Shown here in pieces: positions 49,396 to 58,502 of a stretch of DNA of 64,000 nt. The first letter of the stretch is position 1, and each line of letters starts with the position of its first letter. The stretch spans positions 1 to 64,000 of the forward strand of contig JAEUKK010000131.1 in NCBI GenBank assembly GCA_016792625.1, written 5' to 3'. Position numbers and translations under genes: made by a program. Source of the stretch: Deltaproteobacteria bacterium (GTDB lineage Bacteria > Myxococcota_A > UBA796 > UBA2385). The notes beneath the pieces were generated by a model, which was not told the DNA's origin, searched no databases, and saw nothing but the letters and a program-made list of their open reading frames with translations.

Positions 49396-52047
49396 ATGCC
49401 GGTCCGCCGCCCCACGGGCCTCCGCGCCCCTGCGCTCCTCGCCCTCGGCCTGCTGCTGCTCCACCCGACCCCGGCCTCGCCGGCCGGCACGCGGCTGCCC
49501 GCCGCGCCGAGCAGCCCGCCCGGCCGCCCCGCCGCCGCGCCCATCGACCCCTTGGCCGTCGCGCGCGAGCGCTGGTCTCAGGGTGATGCCGCTGGCGTGA
49601 TCACCGTGCTGGAGCCGTGGCTCGCACAAAAGAAGGGCCCGACCGGCCGCACCCGGGCCGCCGCGTCGCTGGTCCTCGGCAAGGCCCACGCCGAGCGCGG
49701 GAACCACAACCTCGCCAGCCAGTACTTCAACGCCGTGCGCAGGCAGGGCGGCGCCTTGGCCCCATACGGCGCCTTTTTCGAGGCCGAGGCCGACCTCGCC
49801 CGCGGCCGCCCTGAGAGTGCCGCCCGCACCTGCGGCGGCTACGCGCAGACCTGGCCCGAGGGCCCGCACCTGCACGAGTGCACCCTGCTGATGGGCGACG
49901 CCTACGCCCAAGCCGGCAACCGGGGCGCCGCCGCGGGCGCCTACCAGCGCTACCTCAAAGAGCACCCCGAGTCGCCGCGCGAAGAGGAGATCCGCCTGAA
50001 CATCGCGCTGGCGCACGCACGCAGCGAACCCGCGGCCGGCGCGCGGGAGCTGATCGAGCTCGCGCTGAACCATGGCTGGCCATCCACCGACCTCGCCATC
50101 CAGGCGGAGCTGGAGCGCCTTCGCGCGGCGGGGGCGGCCGCGGCCATCCCGACCGACGCGCGCAGCCGGATGCGGCGCGCCGGGACCTTACGTCGATCCG
50201 GGCGCTTCGAAGAGGCCTGGGAGGCCTTTGAGGCCCTGCGAGCCGACGCCGCGGCGAGCCCACCCCGGGGGATGAGCCCCGCCGAGGCCGCCGAGGTGCT
50301 CAGCTGGGTGGACGAGAGCGGCGACAACTTCGCTTGGGCCACCCGCAAGTACGACGTGTTCGTTGAGTCGGTCATCGCCCAATACAACACCAAGCCATCG
50401 GGCGACCTCGCCTGGGAGATTTTCAAGACCTACGGCCGTTTTGGCGAGTGGCCCAAGGCGATGGAGTGGATCCGCCGCGCCGAGAAGGACCACCCGAACA
50501 CCGCCAAGCTGAGATCCGGCGCGACCGACATCGCCTGGGGCGCCCTGCACGCCGGCGAGTATGGCGACGCCGCAGCCCGCTGGCTCGCGCTGTCCAAGCG
50601 CGGGGGTGGCGGCCAAAATGCCCTCTTCTACAGCGCCTTCGCGCTTGGGCAGGCCGGGCAGCACACCGAGGCTGTGGCCCGCTTCGACCAGCTGGCCGCC
50701 GAGGCCAAGGGTACGCCCGCCCGCGTCTGCTACTGGCGGGCGAAGTCCAAAGCCGCGCTCGGCGACGCGGCGGGCGCCGAGGCCGACCGCGCCTGCGCCA
50801 TCGCGAACGACAAAACCGGCTGGTACGCCCTGCTGCTCGCCCCAGAGCGCCAGTTCGCCGCTACGCCCGCCTGGACCTTGCGGGACGGCCGGTGGCACGG
50901 CCCGGCCGCCCACCGCCTCGCCCCCTTGCCCGCGCCGATCGCCGCGGCGCCCGCCGCCCTCCACCCGCTGCCCGCCGAGGTGCCCGTGGTGCTCGTCGGT
51001 GAGCAGCTACGGCCGGCCTTGCTCGCGCCCGACCGCCGGGCCGACCTCAGCGGGCTGCGCTGGGACGTGGTGCGCGCGCCGGTCGAAGCCACGCCCCCCG
51101 CCACGAGCGCCCGCGCCCTGGTCGCCGCGCCCGCGCTGACCCCGCTGCCCGACTCCTACGGCGCCTGCCGGTACTATGACCCCAAGGCCGCGGCAGCCGA
51201 GTTCTTGTCCTTTGCCGAGCGAAACCGCGCGATTTGGAAGGACCTCCCCGCCGCTTGGGACCTCAGCCAAGCCGGGCTGAGCACCGAAGCGGCCCGCCTG
51301 ACCTACGCCGCCTACGAGGAGTGGCTGGACGTCACCACCAAGGGCGCGGGCGGCGATGCGCGGCGGCAAGCCATCGCAAAGTTGGGCATGAGCGCCAGTG
51401 ATTGGCGGCCTTACGTCTTGTTTTCGCGCGATCACTACCACGTCGCCCGGGTGTGCTCAGGCCTGAGCGCGCCGGGGGCCTCGGCCGAAGAGGAGCGCGC
51501 CGTGGCCCGGCTGGGCTGGCCGGTGGTGCGCCCCGACGAGATCTGGGCCCACGCCCAAACTTTTGACGTCGACCCCTGGGTGATGCTCGGCCTGATGCGC
51601 CAAGAGAGCACCTACCGCAACACGGCGCTCAGCCCGGTCGGCGCGATCGGCCTCGTGCAGGTCATGCCGCGCACCGGCGCCCGGGTGGCGGCGATGCTCG
51701 GCGAGAAGCGCTACTCGCCGGGCGACCTTGAAGACCCGGCGGTCAACCTGCGCTATGGCATATTTTACTTCTCGAAGCTGCTCGACCGCTTCGATGGGGT
51801 GTTTCCGCTGGCGGTCGCGAGCTACAACGGCGGGCCCCACAACGTGTCGCGCTGGTACCGGCCCCTCGTTGGGAAGATCGATCTGGACGCGCTCGTCGAG
51901 CAGATGCAGTACGACGAGACCCGCGACTACGTCAAGAAGGTCAGCGGGAACTACGCCCGCTACGTCGCGCTCTACGAGCCCGCGGGCGCGCGCGTGGTCG
52001 TGCCGCTGAATCCAGCGGGTGACCACGCCGAGATCATCAACTTCTGA
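49396..52047 (+). CDS. Slt70-like soluble lytic murein transglycosylase
   Basis: 883 aa. An N-terminal signal peptide (APALLALGLLLLHPTPASPA) is followed by a long alpha-superhelical TPR-like region (about 50-480), a Pro/Ala linker and the SLT catalytic domain (about 715-870). Catalytic Glu737 lies in LMRQESTYR; SPVGAIGLVQVMPRTG, ASYNGGPHNVSRW and TRDYVKKV complete the family motifs. It cleaves glycan strands to 1,6-anhydro-muropeptides in the periplasm. Larger than E. coli Slt (645 aa). Confidence 0.93.
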   Translation: MPVRRPTGLRAPALLALGLLLLHPTPASPAGTRLPAAPSSPPGRPAAAPIDPLAVARERWSQGDAAGVITVLEPWLAQKKGPTGRTRAAASLVLGKAHAERGNHNLASQYFNAVRRQGGALAPYGAFFEAEADLARGRPESAARTCGGYAQTWPEGPHLHECTLLMGDAYAQAGNRGAAAGAYQRYLKEHPESPREEEIRLNIALAHARSEPAAGARELIELALNHGWPSTDLAIQAELERLRAAGAAAAIPTDARSRMRRAGTLRRSGRFEEAWEAFEALRADAAASPPRGMSPAEAAEVLSWVDESGDNFAWATRKYDVFVESVIAQYNTKPSGDLAWEIFKTYGRFGEWPKAMEWIRRAEKDHPNTAKLRSGATDIAWGALHAGEYGDAAARWLALSKRGGGGQNALFYSAFALGQAGQHTEAVARFDQLAAEAKGTPARVCYWRAKSKAALGDAAGAEADRACAIANDKTGWYALLLAPERQFAATPAWTLRDGRWHGPAAHRLAPLPAPIAAAPAALHPLPAEVPVVLVGEQLRPALLAPDRRADLSGLRWDVVRAPVEATPPATSARALVAAPALTPLPDSYGACRYYDPKAAAAEFLSFAERNRAIWKDLPAAWDLSQAGLSTEAARLTYAAYEEWLDVTTKGAGGDARRQAIAKLGMSASDWRPYVLFSRDHYHVARVCSGLSAPGASAEEERAVARLGWPVVRPDEIWAHAQTFDVDPWVMLGLMRQESTYRNTALSPVGAIGLVQVMPRTGARVAAMLGEKRYSPGDLEDPAVNLRYGIFYFSKLLDRFDGVFPLAVASYNGGPHNVSRWYRPLVGKIDLDALVEQMQYDETRDYVKKVSGNYARYVALYEPAGARVVVPLNPAGDHAEIINF

Positions 52048-52078
52048 GCGGCGGGCCCCCCTTGGGCGGGCGGGCGGC

Positions 52079-52693
52079 CTAATCTTCGTCGCGGCCCGCC
52101 TCGATCAGCTCGCCCTCGACCTCTTCAGCCGCGATGGCCGGTTTTGCGCCCTTGCCGCCGACCGCGTCTTTGATGCGCACCCACCAATCCGTTCGGTCAT
52201 CACCCTCGGCGCCGGCCAGAATGACGGCCACATCGGCGGACTCCGCGATGCAGGCCGCAGCGCCGGTGTTGACCCGACCGTTGAGGGGCAGGACCGCGCC
52301 GCTCGACAGCAGCAGGCCAGTGACTTGGCCGCCGCTGCGGTCGATCACGAAGTCTTGAACCGCGCCGAGCGCGCCCCCTTTGCGTGTGATCGCCTGGGTG
52401 CCCTTGTAGGCGCTGGCCCAGGCCCGGCCCTCGAGCACGCTCGGCTTGGCGGCGGACCACTCCACCGCGCCCTCGGTGCGGATGAGCGCGAGGTCGCGGC
52501 CGATGAGCAGCACGTCTTCGACCCGCACCCCGCCGGCCTTGCCGAACATCCCGCCACCTTTGAGCCGCCAGCCGTAGATCCGGTGCGACTCGAGGTCGAA
52601 GAGGAAGTCGTCGAGGCGCCCGAGCAGCGCGCCCTCTTCGAGCGTGGCGACTTGCAGGTTCTGCGCGCGCTTCCAGGTCTCGATCGGCTGCAT
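52079..52693 (-). CDS. PRC-barrel domain protein
   Basis: 204 aa. Two PRC-barrel repeats: residues about 10-80 (VATLEEGALLGRLDDFLFDLESHRIYGW) and about 95-160 (GTQAITRKGGALGAVQDFVIDRSGGQVTGLLL). The C-terminus is charged. PRC barrels occur in RimM, photosynthetic reaction centres and many small unknown proteins; nothing specific can be assigned. Convergent with slt (31 nt) and divergent from the lipoprotein gene. Confidence 0.82.
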   Translation of the reverse strand: MQPIETWKRAQNLQVATLEEGALLGRLDDFLFDLESHRIYGWRLKGGGMFGKAGGVRVEDVLLIGRDLALIRTEGAVEWSAAKPSVLEGRAWASAYKGTQAITRKGGALGAVQDFVIDRSGGQVTGLLLSSGAVLPLNGRVNTGAAACIAESADVAVILAGAEGDDRTDWWVRIKDAVGGKGAKPAIAAEEVEGELIEAGRDED

Positions 52694-52961
52694 GCACCCT
52701 CCGGGAGCCGACGGGATCTAATCCGCCCGCGGGTCGCCGGTGGAGCGCGCCAGCCCGCCCGCGCCGTCCCTCCCCTCCCCTGCCTTGCGCAGAGCGCGCA
52801 CAGGCGCGCAGCTCCGCGGCCCCAACGCGGTCCCACGGGGGCGCCGGCCCGCGCCCGGCCTTCCCAATCGAGATCGGCTATGGAAGAGTCCGGTCGAGGA
52901 GCCGCGGACGCCCGCGCCGCGGCTTGGGGTCCACGCCCGCGCCCGCCCCCGAGGAGGAGCT
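52694..52961. other. Intergenic region upstream of the DUF1501 operon
   Basis: 268 nt divergent spacer that must hold promoters for the PRC-barrel gene (minus) and the lipoprotein operon (plus). No confident hexamers are visible; GAGGAGGAG ends just before the GTG start of the lipoprotein gene. Confidence 0.4.
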
Positions 52962-53948
52962 GTGACCACCGCCCGTCTGATCCCCCTCCTGCTCGCGCTG
53001 CTCACCGCCTGTGGCGGCGACAAAGGCGCGGATGACGCCGAAGACGACGTGGGCGGCGATGAAGCCGGCGGCGGCGACGGGGCAGGCCCGACCGAGTACG
53101 ACCCCAGCGGGGTGCTCGGTGACGAGGGCGCCGTGGTGACCGCCGCCGACTTCGACCGCGCCTGGGCCGAGGCCAGCCTCGCGGTCGTGTTCGACCGGCT
53201 GCCGGGGCTGCACGCCACCCCGGTGCTCGAGGCCTACCGCGACGCGATGATCGACGCGGACCCAGACTGTCCCAGCCGCTACTCCGCCGATGGCAACCAG
53301 TTCTGGTACGCCAACTGCACGAGCGAGGCGGGCACCGGATTTTCCGGCTATGCCTTTGATTATGTGTACGATGACATCCCGCTCTACGGCGACGGCAACC
53401 TATGGGACGCGGCCGTCGTCTCGGGCGCAGCGACCTTCACCGCGGGCGGCGATCGCTACGACTTCTCCGGCTCGGCTTACACCGCCGAGAGTGAGCAAGA
53501 GGGCTACCTCGTCTCCACCAGCGATGTGTACGGTTGGTTTGAGGTCACCGGGGATCGCTGGGCCGACGACGACTGGATGACCGACGCCGTCCACCCCAGC
53601 CTCAGCCTATACGCGGTCACCGGCGAGGGCGCTGACCCTGCCCGGTACCTCTCGGTCTCGGGCCTGATCGGCGGGCTCGCACCTGACCTGCCTGGCGTCG
53701 ATCTCGACCGGGTGAGCTTCGCTAACGCCGGTGCGGGCTACACCTGCGCCGACGAGGCGACGGGGGTGGTCGCCCTCCGCGACGCAGCCGGCGCATGGTG
53801 GGAGGTCCACTTCGACGTCGACCCCGACAGCTGGGCCCTCGACGGCCCCTGTGATGGCTGCGGGCAGGTGTTTTTCCAAGGGGAGCTGGCCGGCGAGGCC
53901 TGCGCCGACCCGAGCGCCCTGCTCGGCTGGGGAGGTGAGCCGTGGTGA
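52962..53948 (+). CDS. Lipoprotein, paralogue of the 57426 protein
   Basis: 328 aa. Lipobox LLTAC at residues 14-18, then an acidic/Gly linker. The conserved core has DCPSRYSADGNQFWYANCTS, GFSGYAFDYVYDD, then CDGCGQVFFQGELAGEAC. The gene at 57426 shows the same order of motifs (CPDWYTDEDGNPYW, GASFSGYGLIYRYD, CDGCGRAYEAG), so the two are paralogues. Function unknown; an outer-membrane or periplasmic anchored beta-rich protein. GTG 52962 follows GAGGAGGAG. First gene of a six-gene overlapping run. Confidence 0.85.
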   Translation: MTTARLIPLLLALLTACGGDKGADDAEDDVGGDEAGGGDGAGPTEYDPSGVLGDEGAVVTAADFDRAWAEASLAVVFDRLPGLHATPVLEAYRDAMIDADPDCPSRYSADGNQFWYANCTSEAGTGFSGYAFDYVYDDIPLYGDGNLWDAAVVSGAATFTAGGDRYDFSGSAYTAESEQEGYLVSTSDVYGWFEVTGDRWADDDWMTDAVHPSLSLYAVTGEGADPARYLSVSGLIGGLAPDLPGVDLDRVSFANAGAGYTCADEATGVVALRDAAGAWWEVHFDVDPDSWALDGPCDGCGQVFFQGELAGEACADPSALLGWGGEPW

Positions 53949-55654
53949 GTTGGACACGCTCAGGTTGGGCCACCTGCTTGCAGGTTGGGCTCACCGCCCT
54001 GGCCTTTGGCGCGGCGCTCTGGGGCTGCACCACCGGCAAGGACGCCGGCGAAGACAGCGTGGAGCAGCGCACACCGGCGCCCGGCGACGCGGCGCGCAGC
54101 CTTCAACCCATGGAGGCCGGCCGCCTGCTGACCCGCATCAGCCTCGACCTGCGGGGCGTGCGCCCGAGCATCGACGAGCTGGCCGCCGTGCGCGCCGATC
54201 CGGCGACCGCCGACGCTGAGCTCGACGCGGCGATCGAGCGCTACCTCGCCGATCCACGCTTCGAAGAGCGCATGGTCGACCTCTTCGCCGAGATCTACCT
54301 CACCCGCGCCGACAGCTTCATTGTGGGCTCAAGCCAATACAACATTGACGACCGCGCCGCCTTCACCCGGGCGGTGGGCGAAGAGCCGCTGCGCCTCGTC
54401 GCCCGGGTGGCCGCCAGCGACCTGCCGTGGACCGAGATCGTGACCGCCGACTGGACCATGGCCAACGAGGTCTTGGCGAGCGCTTGGTACCTGCCCTACC
54501 CCACCGACGCGGAGGGGTGGCAGCAGAGCCGCTACACCGACGGCCGCCCTGCCGCCGGGGTGCTCTCGACGAATGGGCTCTGGTGGCGGTATGGCTCAAC
54601 CGCGTCCAACGCAAACCGTAAGCGGGCAAACCAAGCCAGCCGTATCTTGCTCTGCAATGACTACCTCGTGCGCCCGATCGACTTTGCGCGCGACGTCGAT
54701 CTGCTCGATGAGAACGCAGTCAACGACGCCATCAACAACAACCCTGGCTGCGTGAACTGCCACGTCAGCCTCGACCCCTTCGCCGCCTACTTCTTCGGCT
54801 TCTGGGCCTACAACGGCGACTCCGCACGCGAGTCCTCGCTCTACCACCCCGAGCGCGAGCGGTTGTGGAGCGACTACCTCGACGAGGCGCCGAGCTTCTA
54901 CGGCGCGCCCGGCTCCTCGCTGGGTGACTTGGGGCGGCAGATCGCGAGCGACAGCCGCTTCCCGGCCTGCGCCACCACCCAGGTCTACGAGGCGCTGCTG
55001 CGCCGGAGCAGCGGCGTGGCCGACATGGACGCGCTGACCGCACACCGCGAGGCCTTCCTCACCGGCGGCCTCCAGCTCAAGGCCCTCATCCGCTCGGTGC
55101 TGCACGACCCGCGCTACCGCAGCGTCGACACCACCAACGCTGACGCGCTCGGCGGTGTGCCCACCAAGCTCGTCACCGTCGACCAGCTCGGCGCGCAGAT
55201 CGAAGCGCTGACCGGCTTCGCCTGGACCAACGGCGGCGTCGAGATGTTGGGCAACGACCAGGTCGGCGTGCGGACCTTGGCCGGCGGCGCCGATGGTGAC
55301 ACCGTGGTGCGCAGCGCGACCCAAGTCAACGCCACCATGTTGCTCGTGCAGGCCCGGCTGGCCGAGGCCGCCGCCACCCACGCCGCTTGGCGGGCGCTCG
55401 AAGAGGGTGATCGCAGCCTGTTCACGCGGATGTTGCCAAACGTCCCGCGGCAGCGCGAGCCCGAGGCGGCGGTGGGCATGCTTCAAGACTGGATGTTGAT
55501 GATCCTCGGGAGGGAGGTCGCCGCCGATGGTGAGGAGATCACCGCGCTGCTGGCCCTCTACGACGAGCTCTACGCCGCGGAGGAGGACCCGACCGTGGCT
55601 TGGGTCGGGGTGCTGGTCGCCCTGCTCCGTGACCCTGACCTCCTCCTCTACTGA
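53942..55654 (+). CDS. DUF1549-like lipoprotein with a single CXXCH
   Basis: 570 aa. N-terminal lipobox ALWGC, then ISLDLRGVRPSIDEL and DPRFEERMVDLFAEIY, the opening motif of DUF1549/PSCyt2-type proteins. A single haem site CVNCH occurs in NNPGCVNCHVSLDPFAAYFFGF. The C-terminal half is helical with YEALLRRSSG and VLHDPRYRSVD. Such proteins are found beside DUF1501 genes in Planctomycetes and Myxococcota, in predicted polymer-processing systems. The GTG start (53942 or 53945) overlaps the upstream stop. Confidence 0.82.
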   Translation: MVSWTRSGWATCLQVGLTALAFGAALWGCTTGKDAGEDSVEQRTPAPGDAARSLQPMEAGRLLTRISLDLRGVRPSIDELAAVRADPATADAELDAAIERYLADPRFEERMVDLFAEIYLTRADSFIVGSSQYNIDDRAAFTRAVGEEPLRLVARVAASDLPWTEIVTADWTMANEVLASAWYLPYPTDAEGWQQSRYTDGRPAAGVLSTNGLWWRYGSTASNANRKRANQASRILLCNDYLVRPIDFARDVDLLDENAVNDAINNNPGCVNCHVSLDPFAAYFFGFWAYNGDSARESSLYHPERERLWSDYLDEAPSFYGAPGSSLGDLGRQIASDSRFPACATTQVYEALLRRSSGVADMDALTAHREAFLTGGLQLKALIRSVLHDPRYRSVDTTNADALGGVPTKLVTVDQLGAQIEALTGFAWTNGGVEMLGNDQVGVRTLAGGADGDTVVRSATQVNATMLLVQARLAEAAATHAAWRALEEGDRSLFTRMLPNVPRQREPEAAVGMLQDWMLMILGREVAADGEEITALLALYDELYAAEEDPTVAWVGVLVALLRDPDLLLY

Positions 55655-55666
55655 GCCGAGGCCGCC

Positions 55667-56989
55667 ATGCGTATGCCGCTCCCCTCCCCGCTCACCCCCT
55701 CCGCGCGCGGTTTTGGCCGCCTGCCCCTCTCCCGTCGGGCCGTGCTCGCCGGCGGCTCGGCCCTCGGGCTCAGCGCCGCGGGTTTGGCCAGCCGCCCGGC
55801 CCGGGCCGCGGCGGCCAGCGACCTGAAGTTTGTGTTCGTGTTCAACACCGGCGGCTGGGACCCGACCCGCGTCTTCGTCGACGCCTCCGACAACCGGGCC
55901 GTGGCCATGGAACCCGGCGCAGCGCGGGCCACGACCCGCGGCCTGCCCTGGGTTGACCATCCCGCCCGACCGGCGGTGCGCGCCTTCGTCGAAGCAAACG
56001 CGGCCGATATGCTCGTGATCAATGGCCTGCAGGTGCGCAGCATCGCGCACGAGATCTGCACGATGATCGCGCTGACCGGCGACACCTCTGGCTTCAAGCC
56101 TGACTTCGCCACGATCATCGCCAACGACCAAGCCGCCCGCTACACCCTGCCCCACCTTGTGCTGGGCGGCCCGAGCTTCACCGGCGCGCTGGGCACGGCG
56201 GTGGCCCGCACGGGCAGCAACGGCCAGCTCGAAGGCCTGCTGTCGGGTGAGATCGTGGGATACTCCGACAGCTTCACGGCGCAGCTCCCGCCCACCTCGC
56301 TCTCGTCGATTGACCGCTTCCTCGGTCGACGGGCCGGCGCCCGCGCGGTGCAGGGCCGAAGCGCCGCGGACCGCGAGCTGGCGGCGAGCCTGCTGGCCGC
56401 CCACGAGAAGGCCGTCGACCTGCGCGGCTATCGTTATGTGATGGACTTCACCACCGACGGCACCATCGAGAGCCAAGCAGCGGTGGCGGTCGACGCGCTC
56501 TCGGTCGGCCTCTCGCGCTGCGTCAGCCTCAGCTTCCCCAACAGCGGCGGCTTGTCTTGGGACAGCCACGGCGACAACGACGCCACCCAGTCCGCCCTTT
56601 TTGAGGGGCTCTTCGGTGGGCTCGCCGAGCTGATGGCGCTGCTGCGCAGCACTCCGGGCAGCTCTGCCACCACCTTGGCCGACGAGACCGTGGTCGTCGT
56701 GCAGTCCGAGATGGGGCGCACGCCCAACCTCAACCCTGCCAATGGAAAGGACCACTGGCCCTATACGAGCATGATGCTTCTTGGGCCAGGCCTCACGACC
56801 AACCGGGTCGTGGGCGCGCTGAACGATGGCTATGTCGGCGAGCTCATCGATCTCGAGACGGCCGAGGTCGACCCCGGGGGTCGTACGCTCTCGGCTGAGT
56901 CGATTGGCGCGGCCCTGCTCGCGATGGCCGACATCGACCCGGCCGCGCACGTCGACGGCGCCGACCCGCTGCTGGGCGTGTTGGCGTGA
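55667..56989 (+). CDS. DUF1501 family protein (Tat-exported, sulfatase-like fold)
   Basis: 440 aa with a twin-arginine signal (LSRRAVLAGGSALGLSAAGL, cut near ARAAAA). FVFNTGGWDPTRVF, the DSHGDND motif and SEMGRTPNLN...KDHWPYTSMMLLG are the DUF1501 core, related to the alkaline phosphatase/sulfatase superfamily. Metal ligands Asp/His are plausible in DSHG and KDHWP. Enzymatic role not known. It lies 12 nt after the DUF1549-like gene, its usual partner. Confidence 0.9.
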   Translation: MRMPLPSPLTPSARGFGRLPLSRRAVLAGGSALGLSAAGLASRPARAAAASDLKFVFVFNTGGWDPTRVFVDASDNRAVAMEPGAARATTRGLPWVDHPARPAVRAFVEANAADMLVINGLQVRSIAHEICTMIALTGDTSGFKPDFATIIANDQAARYTLPHLVLGGPSFTGALGTAVARTGSNGQLEGLLSGEIVGYSDSFTAQLPPTSLSSIDRFLGRRAGARAVQGRSAADRELAASLLAAHEKAVDLRGYRYVMDFTTDGTIESQAAVAVDALSVGLSRCVSLSFPNSGGLSWDSHGDNDATQSALFEGLFGGLAELMALLRSTPGSSATTLADETVVVVQSEMGRTPNLNPANGKDHWPYTSMMLLGPGLTTNRVVGALNDGYVGELIDLETAEVDPGGRTLSAESIGAALLAMADIDPAAHVDGADPLLGVLA

Positions 56990-57429
56990 GGGATCGGGTC
57001 GCAGCGGTGCGCGCGGGCTCCTTCGCCCTGTTCACTTGCGCCGCGCTCGGCTGCGGCGGCGACAAGGCCAGCGACCAGGCAGAGGGCGACGACGGGGGTG
57101 GTGACAGCGGCGGCGCGGTCGACAGCGGCACGGTCCTCCCCGGCTGTGCGGGCGAGCCTGTCGTGACTTGGGCCAACTTTGGCCAAGGTTTCCTTCGCGA
57201 GCAATGCCAAGCCTGCCACGCGAGCACGGTGGTGAACCGCGGGGACGCCCCCGCTGACGTCATCTTCGACACCGAGGCCGACGCGGTCCGGCTCGCGGCG
57301 CGCATCGAGGCCCGCGCCTTGGGCGAGCCGCCGAGCATGCCCCCCGAGGGTGGGGTCTCGGACACCGACCGGACGCTGCTTGACCTCTGGTTGCGCTGCG
57401 ACCCCGCGATGAACGGAGGGGGACAATGA
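56986..57429 (+). CDS. Monohaem cytochrome c-like lipoprotein
   Basis: 147 aa. Signal ending in AALGC (lipobox), an acidic Gly/Asp linker and a small c-type module with CQACH in REQCQACHAST. MPPEGG supplies a likely distal Met ligand. The end DTDRTLLDLWLRC matches the helix that closes small cytochromes in DUF1549/DUF1588-type systems. GTG start overlaps the DUF1501 stop by 4 nt; the stop overlaps the next ATG. Confidence 0.85.
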   Translation: MRDRVAAVRAGSFALFTCAALGCGGDKASDQAEGDDGGGDSGGAVDSGTVLPGCAGEPVVTWANFGQGFLREQCQACHASTVVNRGDAPADVIFDTEADAVRLAARIEARALGEPPSMPPEGGVSDTDRTLLDLWLRCDPAMNGGGQ

Positions 57430-58463
57430 AGCCCACGCTGAGCCGAAAGCACCACTCCCACGCCATCCGCGGCGAGCTGTGCGCGGCGCTGACCCTGGCG
57501 CTGGTGGCCTGCAGCGGTGACCAGAAGGGCGGAGGGGCCGCAGCGGACGGGGAGAGCGCGGACGACAGCGCAGCGGGCGCCGACGGTGGGGCGGCCATCG
57601 ACACCGGCGATCCCGCCTGGATTCTGCCCGATGACGGGGGCGGAGAGGTGGTGCCCATCGACCCCGACGCGGTCGCGGCCCAGGTCGAGGCCGCGCTGGC
57701 CCGCATGTCGGGGGTCAGCGCCGCGCCGCTCCTCTCAGCGATGGACGCCATCCTCGCCGCGGGGGAGCCGGGCTGCCCCGACTGGTACACCGACGAGGAC
57801 GGCAACCCCTACTGGTCGGACACCTGCACGGCCTCAAGCGGCGCGTCCTTCTCGGGCTACGGCCTCATCTACCGCTACGATGGCTATAGCGACGGCGCGA
57901 CCACCTGGGACGGCTTCGGCCTCGCCGTGGCGGGCAGCCTGACCGCACCCGACGGCGAAGAGCTGGCGATGAACGGCTACGCTTCCTTCTTGCAAGGTGA
58001 AGAGGAGAGCGGCAGCCTCACCGCCTACTCCACCATCGAGGCCGGGCAGCGCTGGTCGGCCTCCACCGAGCCCTGGCTGGCCGAGGGCACGGGCCCCACC
58101 GTGGGCTGGTACGCGGTCGGCGCGCCCGACGGCTCGGGGGGCGCGGTCTCGATCACCGCCCGGGTCGAGCCCGAAGATGCCTTCACTGCGGTCATCCTCG
58201 ACGAGGTGCTGTTCATCACCGAGAGCTGGGGCTCAGCCTGCCCCCAAGAGCCGGCCGGCGCCATCTCGGTGCTGACCGCCGAGGGCCGCTGGCTCGATCT
58301 GGAGTTCGACGGGCCCGGCTGGGGAGAGGACGCCGAGGTCACCCTCTGCGACGGCTGCGGGCGGGCCTACGAGGCGGGCGCAGCTTTGGGCGAGGTCTGC
58401 GTCGACTTCTCTGCGGTCGGCAGCCCGGAGCGCTGGCCCCTTTGGACCGGCCCGTACCGCTAA
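57426..58463 (+). CDS. Lipoprotein, paralogue of the 52962 protein
   Basis: 345 aa. Lipobox ALVAC, long acidic linker, then the same motif order as the first gene of the operon: GCPDWYTDEDGNPYW, CTASSGASFSGYGLIYRYD, and LCDGCGRAYEAG near the end. Four conserved Cys suggest two disulfides. Function unknown. It overlaps the cytochrome gene by 4 nt, so the pair of paralogues brackets the DUF1549/DUF1501/cytochrome genes. Confidence 0.85.
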   Translation: MKPTLSRKHHSHAIRGELCAALTLALVACSGDQKGGGAAADGESADDSAAGADGGAAIDTGDPAWILPDDGGGEVVPIDPDAVAAQVEAALARMSGVSAAPLLSAMDAILAAGEPGCPDWYTDEDGNPYWSDTCTASSGASFSGYGLIYRYDGYSDGATTWDGFGLAVAGSLTAPDGEELAMNGYASFLQGEEESGSLTAYSTIEAGQRWSASTEPWLAEGTGPTVGWYAVGAPDGSGGAVSITARVEPEDAFTAVILDEVLFITESWGSACPQEPAGAISVLTAEGRWLDLEFDGPGWGEDAEVTLCDGCGRAYEAGAALGEVCVDFSAVGSPERWPLWTGPYR

Positions 58464-58502
58464 GCTCCAGGGTCGAGGCCACATATCGCGAGGGATGAGC
58501 CA

